From: Aliiglaciecola sp. 3_MG-2023
Lineage (GTDB): Bacteria > Pseudomonadota > Gammaproteobacteria > Enterobacterales > Alteromonadaceae
Assembly: GCF_030548205.1 (NCBI RefSeq)
Contig: NZ_JAUORV010000012.1
Coordinates: forward strand, 1-64,000
Length of the DNA stretch: 64,000 bases
Direction: 5' to 3'
The position numbers were made by a program, and so were the translations under genes. Under the pieces are notes generated by a model. It had not been told where the DNA came from. It saw only the letters and a program-made list of their open reading frames with translations, and did not search any database. How positions within the stretch are numbered: position 1 is the first letter of the stretch; every line of letters begins with the position of its first letter. Positions 19,827-29,686 of this stretch are shown here, one piece after another.

Positions 19827-19856
19827 AAAAGGCGCAGAAAGGTCATTTCTGCGCCT
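19827..19856 (-). terminator. Hairpin with short T tract after dnaK
   Basis: On the minus strand a perfect 11-bp stem (19856-19846 with 19840-19830) around a 5-nt loop is followed by TTTT. It lies 40 bases past the dnaK stop. Because dnaJ continues in the same direction, it probably acts as a partial terminator or RNA-processing barrier that lowers dnaJ relative to dnaK. Confidence 0.75.
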
Positions 19857-19895
19857 ATTGTTATATTTCACCTGTCAATAGACAGGTTAAGACGC

Positions 19896-21824
19896 TTATT
19901 TTTTATCGTCTTTTACTTCTTCAAACTCAGCGTCAACTACGTCGTCTTCGCCTTCAGCAGATTCAGCTTGAGGTTGCTCTGCACCCGCAGCGGCACCATC
20001 AGCAGCAGCTTTAGCTTGAGCAATTTCCATCAGCTTAGCTGAAGCTTGGATCAATTCCTGAGTTTTAGCTTCAATCTCTGCTTTATCTTCATTCTTCACA
20101 GCAGTTTCAAGGGCTTCAATGGCTGTTTCAATAGTTGCTTTATCTTCAGCTGGTAAATCGTCACCCGCTTCTTCAATTTGTTTTTTGGTACCGTGGATCA
20201 TTGCATCAGCTTGATTACGTGTTTGTACCATTTCTTCAAATTTCGCATCAGCATCTTTATTCGCTTCTGCGTCAGCTACCATTTGCTCAACTTCAGATTC
20301 ACTCAAACCAGAAGAAGCTTGGATAGTAATTTTCTGCTCTTTACCTGTATCTTTATCTTTAGCAGACACATGCAGAATACCATCAGCATCAATATCGAAA
20401 GTGACTTCAATTTGAGGTGCACCACGTTGTGCAGGGCGAATACCTTCAAGGTTAAATTGACCTAGAGATTTGTTACCCGCAGCTTGCTTACGCTCACCTT
20501 GTAATACGTGCACGGTTACCGCAGACTGGTTGTCTTCTGCTGTTGAGAAGGTCTGTGATTTCTTAGTAGGAATCGTAGAGTTTTTCTCAATCAACGCAGT
20601 CATCACACCGCCCATGGTTTCAATACCAAGAGACAGAGGAGTAACGTCTAGTAACAATACATCTGTTACATCTCCGGCTAACACTCCACCTTGAATCGCG
20701 GCACCTGCAGCAACAGCTTCATCAGGGTTAACATCTTTACGAGGTTCTTGTCCGAAGAATTCAGTGACATACTTCTGTACCAATGGCATACGTGTTTGAC
20801 CACCAACCAAAATAATATCGTTTACATCGCTCACTGACAAATCTGCATCCGCAAGGGCTTTCTTCACTGGTTCAAGGGTTTCCTTAACCATATCTTCAAC
20901 AAGTGATTCCAACTTAGCACGAGTAACTTTAATGGTAAGGTGCTTAGGACCAGAAGCGTCAGCGGTAATGTAAGGTAGATTCACTTCTGTTTGTTGTGCA
21001 GAAGATAATTCAATTTTAGCTTTTTCACCTGCTTCTTTAAGACGCTGCATTGCAAGAGGATCTTTACGTAAATCAACGCCTTGATCTTTCTTGAATTCAT
21101 CAACCAAGTAATTAATTACACGGTTATCAAAATCTTCACCACCTAAGTGTGTATCACCATTAGTCGCAAGTACTTCAAAGGTATGCTCGCCTTCAACTTC
21201 ATCAATCTCAATGATGGAAATATCGAAAGTACCACCACCAAGGTCATAAACGGCAACGACGTTATCACCTTTTTTCTTGTCCATGCCATAAGCAAGTGCT
21301 GCAGCAGTTGGCTCATTGATGATACGTTTAACTTCTAATCCAGCAATTTTACCTGCATCTTTAGTTGCTTGACGCTGTGAGTCGTTAAAGTAGGCAGGAA
21401 CAGTAATAACCGCTTCAGTGACTTTTTCACCCAAGTAATCTTCAGCCGTCTTTTTCATTTTTTTCAGTACTTCAGCTGAGATTTGTGGCGGAGCCAACTT
21501 CTCACCCTTCACTTCTACCCATGCATCACCATTATCCGCCTTGCTAATAGAAAATGGCATAATGTCGATGTCACGTTGCACTTCTTTATCTTCCCAACGA
21601 CGACCGATAAGACGCTTGATAGCATATAAAGTGTTTTGTGGATTAGTAACTGCTTGACGCTTAGCAGGTGCACCTACCAAAGTTTCACCATCGTTACTGT
21701 ATGCAATTATAGATGGCGTTGTACGATCACCTTCTGCATTTTCTAAAATTTTAACTTTGTCGCCTTCTAAAACTGCGACACATGAATTTGTTGTACCTAA
21801 GTCGATACCAATGATCTTACCCAT
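19896..21824 (-). CDS. dnaK: Chaperone DnaK (Hsp70)
   Basis: DnaK binds exposed hydrophobic peptides in an ATP-driven cycle run with DnaJ and GrpE. The 642-residue protein has the N-terminal actin-like ATPase domain starting [17 protein letters not shown], with the phosphate loop [13 protein letters not shown] and the linker [18 protein letters not shown], followed by the beta-sandwich substrate domain and the helical lid. The acidic C-terminus ([19 protein letters not shown]) ends in the usual EEVKDDK-type tail. It lies between grpE and dnaJ, with its own candidate heat-shock promoter in the 102-bp gap after grpE. Confidence 0.98.
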   Translation of the reverse strand: MGKIIGIDLGTTNSCVAVLEGDKVKILENAEGDRTTPSIIAYSNDGETLVGAPAKRQAVTNPQNTLYAIKRLIGRRWEDKEVQRDIDIMPFSISKADNGDAWVEVKGEKLAPPQISAEVLKKMKKTAEDYLGEKVTEAVITVPAYFNDSQRQATKDAGKIAGLEVKRIINEPTAAALAYGMDKKKGDNVVAVYDLGGGTFDISIIEIDEVEGEHTFEVLATNGDTHLGGEDFDNRVINYLVDEFKKDQGVDLRKDPLAMQRLKEAGEKAKIELSSAQQTEVNLPYITADASGPKHLTIKVTRAKLESLVEDMVKETLEPVKKALADADLSVSDVNDIILVGGQTRMPLVQKYVTEFFGQEPRKDVNPDEAVAAGAAIQGGVLAGDVTDVLLLDVTPLSLGIETMGGVMTALIEKNSTIPTKKSQTFSTAEDNQSAVTVHVLQGERKQAAGNKSLGQFNLEGIRPAQRGAPQIEVTFDIDADGILHVSAKDKDTGKEQKITIQASSGLSESEVEQMVADAEANKDADAKFEEMVQTRNQADAMIHGTKKQIEEAGDDLPAEDKATIETAIEALETAVKNEDKAEIEAKTQELIQASAKLMEIAQAKAAADGAAAGAEQPQAESAEGEDDVVDAEFEEVKDDKK

Positions 21825-21866
21825 TAGCGTGTCTCCATAAAAAATTATTAAAACTAAGTCTTAGTA

Positions 21867-21895
21867 TTTGTGGGGTTATTTTGATTTTTTTCAAC
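21867..21895 (-). promoter_or_regulatory. Candidate sigma-32 (heat-shock) promoter before dnaK
   Basis: On the minus strand GTTGAAA (21895-21889) is followed after 13 bases by CCCCACAAA (21875-21867). The RpoH consensus is CTTGAAA, about 11-16 bases, CCCCATNT. It ends 42 bases before the dnaK start, so dnaK-dnaJ could be heat-induced separately from grpE. Confidence 0.6.
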
Positions 21896-21926
21896 ATTAA
21901 ATGTAAAAAAATCTCCACAAAAACTC

Positions 21927-22544
21927 TTATGCTTCGATGTCTACGCCACCTTCAGCGGCTCTAGAAACCATTACCATTGCAGGACGTAACAACCTGCCAT
22001 TAATTTCATAGCCTTTTTGCATCACTGCCATCACCGTATTCGGTGGCAACTCTGCGTTTTCTTGCATCGACATTGCCTGATGCAACTCTGGGTTGAAGGG
22101 TTCACCTTGCGGATCAATCACTTTCAAACCGAATTTTTCGACTGTGCTGACAAAAGACTTAAGGGTAATGTCTACCCCTTCCATCATAGGTTTGAGGGAT
22201 TCATTGTCAGGATCAGCTAATTGAATCGCTCTTTCCAAATTATCCGCCACTGGCAAAAGCTCTCCAGCAAAACGCTCCAATGCAAACTTACGAGCTTTTT
22301 CCACTTCGGCCTCTGCACGACGACGAGCATTTTCCATTTCAGCTTTGGCTCGCAAAACCGAATCTCTCTGCTCATTCACCGTCGCTTCAGCTTTAGCTAA
22401 TGCTACTTGTAACTTTGCAATTGTTTGTTCGGAATCTCCGGCACCGGCATTTTCAGCCGCTTGATCAACCTCAGCTTGTTCTGCTTGATTGAATTCAGGT
22501 TGTTCCTGTTGATTATTATCTGTTGGCTGTTGCTCTTTGCTCAT
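21927..22544 (-). CDS. grpE: Nucleotide exchange factor GrpE
   Basis: GrpE releases ADP from DnaK and helps sense temperature. The 205-residue protein has a low-complexity acidic/glutamine N-terminus (1-40), a long coiled coil (about 41-105, including [26 protein letters not shown] read in pieces), and the C-terminal beta-wing with the family signature around [24 protein letters not shown]. It is the promoter-proximal gene of grpE-dnaK-dnaJ and lies directly downstream of an excellent sigma-32 promoter. It is divergent from the CrbS-like sensor kinase gene. Confidence 0.97.
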   Translation of the reverse strand: MSKEQQPTDNNQQEQPEFNQAEQAEVDQAAENAGAGDSEQTIAKLQVALAKAEATVNEQRDSVLRAKAEMENARRRAEAEVEKARKFALERFAGELLPVADNLERAIQLADPDNESLKPMMEGVDITLKSFVSTVEKFGLKVIDPQGEPFNPELHQAMSMQENAELPPNTVMAVMQKGYEINGRLLRPAMVMVSRAAEGGVDIEA

Positions 22545-22602
22545 GCCTTACTCCATCGCCTTTTTCACTAAACTTAATCGGATTAATTTCGAGTTGCGAT
22601 AT

Positions 22603-22630
22603 AAATGGGGTTTGTTTAAACGGCTTCAAG
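22603..22630 (-). promoter_or_regulatory. Sigma-32 heat-shock promoter of grpE-dnaK-dnaJ
   Basis: On the minus strand CTTGAAG (22630-22624), a 13-base spacer and CCCCATTT (22610-22603) give 6/7 and 8/8 matches to the RpoH consensus. It is about 58 bases upstream of the grpE start, the expected place for the operon's heat-shock promoter. Confidence 0.88.
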
Positions 22631-22771
22631 GGTAAAGACCCCAGTTTTTTTAATGAAATAGAAAAAACATTTCCAATTGGAATTAAAAGCAATCGGTTTT
22701 ATAGTGAGTTTGGCTTAAAAAAATAATTATATTTCAATAAATAGCCCCTTAAAAAGGATAAGAATCAGCCA

Positions 22772-25700
22772 ATGTTTTCCCTTGTTTCCATGTCTACTGT
22801 CATTTTTGTATATTTAATCACGCTGTTCCTAGTTGGCTACTTAGGTGACAAATACTTACGACAAGGGCGGCAACACCCGATAATTTATAGTTTAGCGCTA
22901 GGCGTTCATTGTTCATCTTGGGCATTTTTCGGCACAACAACGCAAGCGACTCAGTATGGATGGGCTTTTGTACCCACTTACATGGGCATTATAATGGTGA
23001 TGCTTTTGGGTTTTGGTGCGTTAAAGAAAATAGCAGAAATATGCCAACGGAATAACATTAGTTCACTTGCCGATTTTATTGGTGTGCAATACAACAGTGC
23101 GAATCTGCTTGCCGCGACTGTTTCTTTACTGTGTTTTATAGGCGTGGTGCCTTATGTGGCTTTGCAACTCGACTCAGTCGTAGATAGCTTAGCACTGTTG
23201 ACGAATGAGTCATCAACTAGCATGGGGTTGTATGTAGCCATCGTTCTTGCAGTGCTGGCAATATTTCTTGGTGCCCGCTCATTTGATCTAACCGATAAAA
23301 AACCTGGTTTAATGATAACCGTCGCCTTTGCTTCAGCGCTAAAACTCTTAGCTCTCTGTTTCGTTGGTATTTTCGTTTGTTATGGTTTATTTAACGGTAT
23401 ATTTGATTTAATGGGTAAAGCGCAGTTATCTTCTAAAGCACAACAAGTTTTGCAGACGGATTCTGGGGGATGGGTTTACCTAAGCCATGTTTTTTTGGGG
23501 ATATGTGCGATGTTTTGTCTGCCAAGGCAATTCCATGTTAACTTCGTCGAGTACAAATCTAAAACTGAACTGCATACAGCTAGGTGGTTGTTTCCTCTTT
23601 TCTTAGCAGGCATGGGGTTGTTCGTACTGCCCATCGGCTTAGCTGGTCACATAATATTTGATAAACAAGACATTTCTACAGATATCTATGCCCTAGCACT
23701 CCCCCTGAACGCAAATAATGGCATGACAACCTTAGTCAGTTTTATTGGTGGCTTAGCAGCAGCGACTAGTATGGTGGTAGTAGCAACGTTGGCGGTAGGA
23801 ATAATGATCTCTAACAACCTCATTACTCCGGTTTGGGTTAAGTTCAAATTAATCAATCAAAAACAAAACAATTTAAGCCCTTCCATCATACTGTTTATTC
23901 GACGACTCACCATAGCGTCAGTATTAGCTGTTTCCTACTTTTATCACAAAGACGTCAGTTCAGGCTCACCCCTTGTGAATAGCGGTATTATTGCTATGGC
24001 ATTATTGGCGCAAACATTTCCCATGATGATCCTTAGCCTGTATTGGCAAAAATCAAATAAATTAGCAGCATATATTGGATTGCTGGTAGGTTCAGCAGGT
24101 TGGTTTTATTGGTTACTTTGGCCCAGTATTACTTCAAGTTATTATTTTGACGCAACGCCAACAGATTTAGAGTTGGGTCGGGGGTTTATATTCAGTTTAT
24201 TAGCTAATGGAATATGTTTTGGGATCATCGCTTGGTTCAGTCCTTCCAGTCCTGCAAACCAACAAAATCATATTCAAACTAACCGTCCTCAGAAACATCC
24301 AATTAAGCTCTCTAAATTACTTGCTCTCACGCAAAATGTGCTTAGCCAGGATGAAATTAACGGTCTTAAAAATAAACTCGGTAATGCTGGCTCAAATAGT
24401 TTTGCCAGTATGAGTATAGTTGAATCCGTTGAAAGCATGTTGGCTGCAAAAATAGGTGGCGCAAGTTCACGAATTTTAATTTCGGCAATTGCAGAAAAAG
24501 ACGAGGTCCCGCTAACTGAATTAGTTGAATGGATGGAGGAAGCAGCGCAAACTTTTCAATTTAATCACGAAATTTTGCAATCCAGTGTTGAGCACATTCA
24601 ACAGGGAATCAGTGTTATCGACCCAGACCTAAAATTAATAGCTTGGAATCAACGCTACATTGAAATGTTCGACTACCCTGAGGGGTATATCCATGCTGGT
24701 ATCTCTATGCGAAAAATTCTGGCGTTTAATGCCCAACGAGGGCTGTTTGGAAGCGTAGATAACCCGCAGCAAGAGATAGACAAACGGATAGAGTATATTA
24801 AACAAGGCAGCATCTACAAATATGTGCGCAAGCAACCGAATGGTCAGGTAATAGAACTCAATGGCGGTCCTCTCCCCGGTGGCGGTTTTGTGACCACCTA
24901 CAGCGATATTTCTGAGTACATGGAAATTCAACAACAATTAGAGCAAGCTAAATCGCAGTTAGAAAAACGCGTAGACTTGCGTACAGAAGAGCTTAAACAT
25001 TCTAACCAAGCATTAACTAAAGCAAAGCTTCTCGCTGAAAGAGCTAATGAGAGTAAAACCAAGTTTTTAGCAGCAGCCGGACATGACCTAATGCAACCTT
25101 TCAACGCGGCAAGTTTGTTTGCTGAGTTGATACTGCAGAAATCCAACGAACCTGAAATTAAACAGTTAGGTCAATCCTTAAATGACTCCATCAATAACGC
25201 AGAAGAGTTGCTTTCTTTGCTGTTAGATATGACAAAGTTGGAATCGGGTGTGCTGGAGTCTCATATTCAAGAATTTCCGATAGATGACATTTTATCCCCT
25301 TTATTTAATGACTTTAATTTAATCGCACAACGGAAAAACCTGAACTTAAACTATGTGCCCAGCAGTGTGGTGGTCGTGTCTGATAAAAAGCTGCTAAAGC
25401 GTATTGTTCAAAACTTATTATCGAACGCAATACGCTATACCCAATCAGGTAAAATTGTCATGGGTTGTCGGCGCAACAAACAACATGTGAAAGTCTGCGT
25501 TTTAGACACTGGACCTGGCATATCGACAGCAGATCAAGACCATATTTTTGAAGAGTTTAAACAGTTAGACAAAACGAATGTTCAACAAGGATTGGGATTA
25601 GGACTTACAATAGTGGACCGCCTTTCATCTCTGCTCAATCATCCAATTCAGTTGCAATCGAAGATTGGTAAAGGCAGTAATTTTTCGGTTTCACTCCCCT

Positions 25701-26137
25701 TAGGTAAACGTACCAGAAGCCAAGTTAAAAGCGTCGGCGCAATGCCAATCAAAACCGAGATTTTACATGGTAAAACCGTGCTTTTAGCGGAAAACGATCT
25801 GCAAACACAAGAGGCGGTCGTGCAATTACTAGAAAGCTGGGAAGCAAAGGTAGTAACGGTTGAAAACTTGGAAGATGTTGAAAGCTTAGACAAAAACAAC
25901 CACATCGATTTAATGCTATTAGACTATCATTTGGATCATCATTTAACCGGACTAGACATCGCTAAAAATCTTAGAAACAACTTACCTTATCCCATTCCAG
26001 GCATACTTAATTCATCTGATCGTAGTGATAATATGCGTGAAAATGCACAAACTGCAGACCTACTGTTTCTTCCTAAACCCCTTAAAAGTGCCGCGCTAAA
26101 ACGGATGTTGCGAAAGATTAAGTGGACTAAAACTTAA
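22772..26137 (+). CDS. crbS: CrbS-like hybrid sensor kinase with SSS transporter domain
   Basis: This 1121-residue protein joins a sodium:solute symporter (SLC5/PutP-type) membrane domain (about 1-490), a linker, a PAS domain (about 598-715), a coiled coil (about 722-764), HisKA with H771 in AGHDLMQPF, HATPase (N box NAIRYT near 888, DTGPGI, GLGLGLT near 941) and a C-terminal receiver (about 1002-1118, phospho-acceptor D1051 in LLDYHL). This architecture is that of CrbS in Vibrio and MxtR in Pseudomonas, which with a LuxR-type partner switch on acetyl-CoA synthetase and acetate use. The partner is probably the regulator at 26600-27241. The ligand of the transporter domain is unknown here. It diverges from grpE. 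Confidence 0.85.
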   Translation: MFSLVSMSTVIFVYLITLFLVGYLGDKYLRQGRQHPIIYSLALGVHCSSWAFFGTTTQATQYGWAFVPTYMGIIMVMLLGFGALKKIAEICQRNNISSLADFIGVQYNSANLLAATVSLLCFIGVVPYVALQLDSVVDSLALLTNESSTSMGLYVAIVLAVLAIFLGARSFDLTDKKPGLMITVAFASALKLLALCFVGIFVCYGLFNGIFDLMGKAQLSSKAQQVLQTDSGGWVYLSHVFLGICAMFCLPRQFHVNFVEYKSKTELHTARWLFPLFLAGMGLFVLPIGLAGHIIFDKQDISTDIYALALPLNANNGMTTLVSFIGGLAAATSMVVVATLAVGIMISNNLITPVWVKFKLINQKQNNLSPSIILFIRRLTIASVLAVSYFYHKDVSSGSPLVNSGIIAMALLAQTFPMMILSLYWQKSNKLAAYIGLLVGSAGWFYWLLWPSITSSYYFDATPTDLELGRGFIFSLLANGICFGIIAWFSPSSPANQQNHIQTNRPQKHPIKLSKLLALTQNVLSQDEINGLKNKLGNAGSNSFASMSIVESVESMLAAKIGGASSRILISAIAEKDEVPLTELVEWMEEAAQTFQFNHEILQSSVEHIQQGISVIDPDLKLIAWNQRYIEMFDYPEGYIHAGISMRKILAFNAQRGLFGSVDNPQQEIDKRIEYIKQGSIYKYVRKQPNGQVIELNGGPLPGGGFVTTYSDISEYMEIQQQLEQAKSQLEKRVDLRTEELKHSNQALTKAKLLAERANESKTKFLAAAGHDLMQPFNAASLFAELILQKSNEPEIKQLGQSLNDSINNAEELLSLLLDMTKLESGVLESHIQEFPIDDILSPLFNDFNLIAQRKNLNLNYVPSSVVVVSDKKLLKRIVQNLLSNAIRYTQSGKIVMGCRRNKQHVKVCVLDTGPGISTADQDHIFEEFKQLDKTNVQQGLGLGLTIVDRLSSLLNHPIQLQSKIGKGSNFSVSLPLGKRTRSQVKSVGAMPIKTEILHGKTVLLAENDLQTQEAVVQLLESWEAKVVTVENLEDVESLDKNNHIDLMLLDYHLDHHLTGLDIAKNLRNNLPYPIPGILNSSDRSDNMRENAQTADLLFLPKPLKSAALKRMLRKIKWTKT

Positions 26138-26183
26138 CTAGATGGTTGGTTAGAAGAACAGGTTTGCAACAGGCTGATGAAAT

Positions 26184-26558
26184 TTAATTACCAACAGACT
26201 GCTGTAAACCAAGGGATTTTTGTTTGGCTTTGGAGAGGCCTTGAATGACTAACCCATATGACGCCTTAAGGTAATACTCCAACTCTTCGTTATTTCGCCC
26301 TTGAGAGTCAACTTGCTGTATCCATTTCATTCCTCTACTGGCGAAGTACGGTGCTGGAATATAGCCTGGTCGTTCACATAAAAAATGGTAATTTTGTTCC
26401 GAAGTTTTAAAGGTAAAAGCAGGTTGTTTATCCTTGCTCCAACCACCAATAGCAAAGACTTTACCGCCAACTTTCCATACATGTGAATTGCCCCACTGCA
26501 TGACATAAGTCGTTGCTAATAATGCGCCACAAAATTGATTAAACTCTTGGTAATTCAT
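26184..26558 (-). CDS. MmcQ/YjbR family DNA-binding-like protein
   Basis: This 124-residue protein belongs to the MmcQ/YjbR (DUF419) family, a small CyaY-like fold. Landmarks are the early VMQWGNSHVWKVGGKVFAI, the middle PAFTFKTSEQNYHFLCERPGYIPAPYF and the helix LEYYLKASYGLVIQGL. Homologues are annotated as DNA-binding on slim evidence and the physiological role is not settled. It converges with the sensor kinase and lies 41 bases downstream of the LuxR-type regulator, so it is likely cotranscribed with it. Confidence 0.82.
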   Translation of the reverse strand: MNYQEFNQFCGALLATTYVMQWGNSHVWKVGGKVFAIGGWSKDKQPAFTFKTSEQNYHFLCERPGYIPAPYFASRGMKWIQQVDSQGRNNEELEYYLKASYGLVIQGLSKAKQKSLGLQQSVGN

Positions 26559-26599
26559 ATTGCTTGTTAGATATTAACCCTAGCTAGCCGGCGTACACT

Positions 26600-27241
26600 T
26601 TAGACTTGATTCATCAACTGTTTAAATAATACGCCAGCTTGTGTGCGATTATTTAGTTTCAGCTTTTTAAGTATGGCAGAACCATGCTGTTTAATAGTCG
26701 TTTCCTTAATGCCTAGCTCGTAAGCGATTTGTTTGTTTAACAAACCATCAGCCATCATTTTAAGCACGACAAATTGTTGAGGCGTCAGTTGTTCCAAATT
26801 CTTAGCAAATTCAGACTCTTCTTCAGGTAACTTCGCTTCTACTTGGGCTACCAAATGTTCAGGTAACCACTGCAGTCCATCCAAAACTTGTTCTATGGCA
26901 TTGGCTATGGCAGACAATGAACTGGACTTTGGGATAAAGCCGCTGGCACCTAAATTAATCGCTTTTTGAATAATTAATGGTTTCTCCTCACCAGACACTA
27001 TCACCACTAAAACATCTGGATGAAGCAATCGAATTTGGCTCAATCCAAATAGACCATCATTACCTGGCATATTCAAATCTAGAAACACCAACTCAATTTC
27101 TGGATCATGATTTAGTGCTGATAAGGTTTCTTGTAAAGTCGAGGTTTCGGTGATGTCATCATCTAATAGCGCACTCACTGCCTGTTTGAGAGCAATGCGA
27201 AATAATGGGTGATCATCTGCGATAAGAGCTTTAACTGACAT
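26600..27241 (-). CDS. crbR: CrbR-like LuxR-family response regulator
   Basis: This 213-residue NarL/LuxR-class regulator has a receiver domain (about 1-120, phospho-acceptor D55 in FLDLNMPG, acidic pair at D9/D10, conserved Lys in FIPKSS) and a C-terminal helix-turn-helix (about 148-208; LTPQQFVVLKMMADGLLNKQIAYELGIKETTIKQH read in pieces). It lies next to the SSS-type hybrid kinase on the opposite strand, as expected for a CrbS/CrbR pair that activates acs and related genes in Vibrio and Pseudomonas. The pairing is inferred from architecture and proximity. A terminator separates it from the TonB receptor gene upstream. Confidence 0.82.
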   Translation of the reverse strand: MSVKALIADDHPLFRIALKQAVSALLDDDITETSTLQETLSALNHDPEIELVFLDLNMPGNDGLFGLSQIRLLHPDVLVVIVSGEEKPLIIQKAINLGASGFIPKSSSLSAIANAIEQVLDGLQWLPEHLVAQVEAKLPEEESEFAKNLEQLTPQQFVVLKMMADGLLNKQIAYELGIKETTIKQHGSAILKKLKLNNRTQAGVLFKQLMNQV

Positions 27242-27324
27242 ATTAAATGATTATTTACGACTACAATGGTTGGCAGCATATGAAAGGTTGCTGCCAAGCT
27301 CAAGTTATATTAACGGTAACAGCA

Positions 27325-27350
27325 TAAAAAAAGGGCGACTAGGTCGCCCC
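27325..27350 (-). terminator. Rho-independent terminator of the TonB receptor gene
   Basis: On the minus strand a 7-bp GC-rich stem (27349-27343 with 27339-27333, loop of three bases) is followed by an eight-base T tract (27332-27325). It sits about 24 bases past the receptor stop and insulates the response regulator downstream. Confidence 0.92.
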
Positions 27351-27373
27351 CATGGGAACAGCACAAGGTGCTA

Positions 27374-29638
27374 TTAGAAAGTATAGCCTACCGTAAGGTG
27401 AATAGTGCGTGGATCACCGTAGTAACCGATCAAAGTAGTATCGCCACCTAATCCGGGTAACAAATCACCGTCAGCATTTCGGCCACCAGTAAAGTTGTAA
27501 CCACCTACTCGATATTCTTCATCTCCTAGGTTTTTGGCATGTAATCCCGCTGTCCATTGGCCATCATCGCTGTACCAATTTAAGCTAAGATTTACTAACC
27601 CATAACCTTCTTGACGTAATAATTCATCAGGCGATTCGAATAACTCATAATCATCACGATAGTAATAATTACCATTGAAAACAAAATCGCCCATATCGGT
27701 GGTAAATTCATATTTAACGCCTGCATTGAAGGTAAAATCAGGCGTATTTGAAATTACAAAATTATCTGACAAATCAACAGGGTTACCTGCAGCATCTACA
27801 GAGAATACTTCGGTAAATTCCGCGTCAATTGTTCCTAAAGCACTGGTGAAAGTAAGCCCTTCTGAAGCAATATAAACCAGTTCAATTTCAAGACCTTTAG
27901 CATCTGACTCTCCCACGTTAGCAATTCGCTGGGTAGGTTCAGCCAAGTCATCAGAAGGGACATTTACAACGTATTGTCTGTCGGTGTAATCCAACCTAAA
28001 CAGTGTTGCATTGAGTCTAAATGAATCGGTCACATCGCTTTTCATACCAATTTCATAAGAATCAACGATCTCGGGGGCGGCAGCGGGTTGAAAGAATGTG
28101 GCTCGAGGATTATACATTCCAGATTTGAAGCCCTGGGAATAACTTCCGAAAAACATAGTTGAGTCGGTTAATGCATACTCCAGTCCTAACCTTGGGGTTA
28201 AGCGCGACCAAGTTTCGGTGTCATCGATCACCACATTGGGTGCATAATCAGGTCTTACATAACCATCTACCCAACCAGAGTTAGGATAAGCTTGACCGAG
28301 CCGCGTTCCCGCTTCAACTACGCCGTGTTTTTCATCTTTTGTATAACGCAGACCCACAGTCGTCGAAAGTTTGTCAGTAATGTCATAAGACACTTGCCCA
28401 TACAGAGCTAAACTCTTTGTATCTGTACAACCGCTTTGCTCAATGGAAATACCAAAAGCCATTAAATAGGCATCGTAGATACCACAAGCCTCAGCATCGT
28501 AGTAATAGGCACCTGACACAAATGTGACGCCGTCACCCACGTAATTTAGTTGGAACTCTTGTGAAATCTGTTCATCGGTATAGGTAGCTGGTGTATCAAA
28601 AATACCTAGTGGCGTACTATCAAAATCGATATTAGTAGGTGAATCACCCTCACGACTTGCCGTGACTGATTTAAATGCCCAGCTATCGTTAATATCCCAC
28701 TCGACCGTTAGGCTCATGCCTTCGGTTTCAACTTTGTTCCATGTAGGTAGACTTGAATAAGAATCATAGACACTATCAGGTTGCGGGGCATCCGTTAAAA
28801 TACTATCGGATAATCGATACCCCCCTTTCGCATTTGATTCATCTTTAGTTTTGTCATAATTGAAGCGAACAAACACATCTTCTGTAGCCTGATACTCCAA
28901 AGTAAATCGTGCAGCTTGTACATCTTTATTATAGTTTTCAGTATCTTGCCCTTCAGGAGCGACTAAAAATTCTCCAAAACCATCACGATTTAGGCTGGCA
29001 ACAGCAAACCCAAAAAAGAGATCATCAGTAATAGGAATTTGCCCAGACACTTTTAAGTCTCTTTGGGAGTAGCTACCTAGAGTTGCATTCACTGACAACT
29101 CTGTTTCACCGGACATTTTTTTGGTGACATACTTAATTGCACCACCAATAGTGTTCTTTCCGTACAAGGTGCCCTGAGGGCCACGCAGCACTTCGACTCG
29201 TTCCAAGTCGAACAGATCTAAAACAGCACCTTGTGGTCTAGAAATATAAACATCATCGATGTATACACCAACACCGGGTTCAAATCCCCAAACCGGGTCT
29301 TGCTGCCCTACGCCGCGAATAAAAGCGGTTAACGTTGAGTTCGTTCCGCGACTAACTTGTAATGTGGTGTTTGGCGACTGCTGTTGGATTTCAGTCATGA
29401 CCGACATCCCTTTTTCCATTAACTCAACAGCACCTATAGAGGTAAGCGAAACTGGAACTTCTTGTAGACTTTCTACGGTTTTACGCGCAGTAACTTCAAT
29501 TCTTTCTAAACCACCTTTGGATTCTTCTTGTGCAGTAACTTGTCCAGATAAACAAGACAATGCGACTGCTGATGCTAGAGTTGAAAGTTTAAGCAACTTT
29601 CTTTTTTGAGCGCTAGATTGTGAGTGTGTGTGTTTCAT
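27374..29638 (-). CDS. TonB-dependent outer-membrane receptor (putative oligo-hydroxybutyrate uptake)
   Basis: This 754-residue protein has a twin-lysine signal peptide ending near residue 36 (VTAQEES), a TonB-box-like ERIEVTARK, a plug domain (about 50-165, with EVLRGPQGTLYGKNTIGGAIKYVTKK) and a 22-strand barrel closing on a C-terminal aromatic (HLTVGYTF). No SusD-like partner is present. TonB receptors import ligands too large for porins. It is divergent from a GntP permease, two exported alpha/beta-hydrolases (one a PHB depolymerase) and a 3-hydroxybutyrate dehydrogenase, so I infer a ligand of 3-hydroxybutyrate oligomers or a related ester. A siderophore or vitamin receptor remains possible, though no iron genes lie nearby. 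Confidence 0.9.
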   Translation of the reverse strand: MKHTHSQSSAQKRKLLKLSTLASAVALSCLSGQVTAQEESKGGLERIEVTARKTVESLQEVPVSLTSIGAVELMEKGMSVMTEIQQQSPNTTLQVSRGTNSTLTAFIRGVGQQDPVWGFEPGVGVYIDDVYISRPQGAVLDLFDLERVEVLRGPQGTLYGKNTIGGAIKYVTKKMSGETELSVNATLGSYSQRDLKVSGQIPITDDLFFGFAVASLNRDGFGEFLVAPEGQDTENYNKDVQAARFTLEYQATEDVFVRFNYDKTKDESNAKGGYRLSDSILTDAPQPDSVYDSYSSLPTWNKVETEGMSLTVEWDINDSWAFKSVTASREGDSPTNIDFDSTPLGIFDTPATYTDEQISQEFQLNYVGDGVTFVSGAYYYDAEACGIYDAYLMAFGISIEQSGCTDTKSLALYGQVSYDITDKLSTTVGLRYTKDEKHGVVEAGTRLGQAYPNSGWVDGYVRPDYAPNVVIDDTETWSRLTPRLGLEYALTDSTMFFGSYSQGFKSGMYNPRATFFQPAAAPEIVDSYEIGMKSDVTDSFRLNATLFRLDYTDRQYVVNVPSDDLAEPTQRIANVGESDAKGLEIELVYIASEGLTFTSALGTIDAEFTEVFSVDAAGNPVDLSDNFVISNTPDFTFNAGVKYEFTTDMGDFVFNGNYYYRDDYELFESPDELLRQEGYGLVNLSLNWYSDDGQWTAGLHAKNLGDEEYRVGGYNFTGGRNADGDLLPGLGGDTTLIGYYGDPRTIHLTVGYTF

Positions 29639-29686
29639 AGAGTGTCCTTCTTAACACAGTTTCTTTTTATAAAGTTTTTAGTTTCG

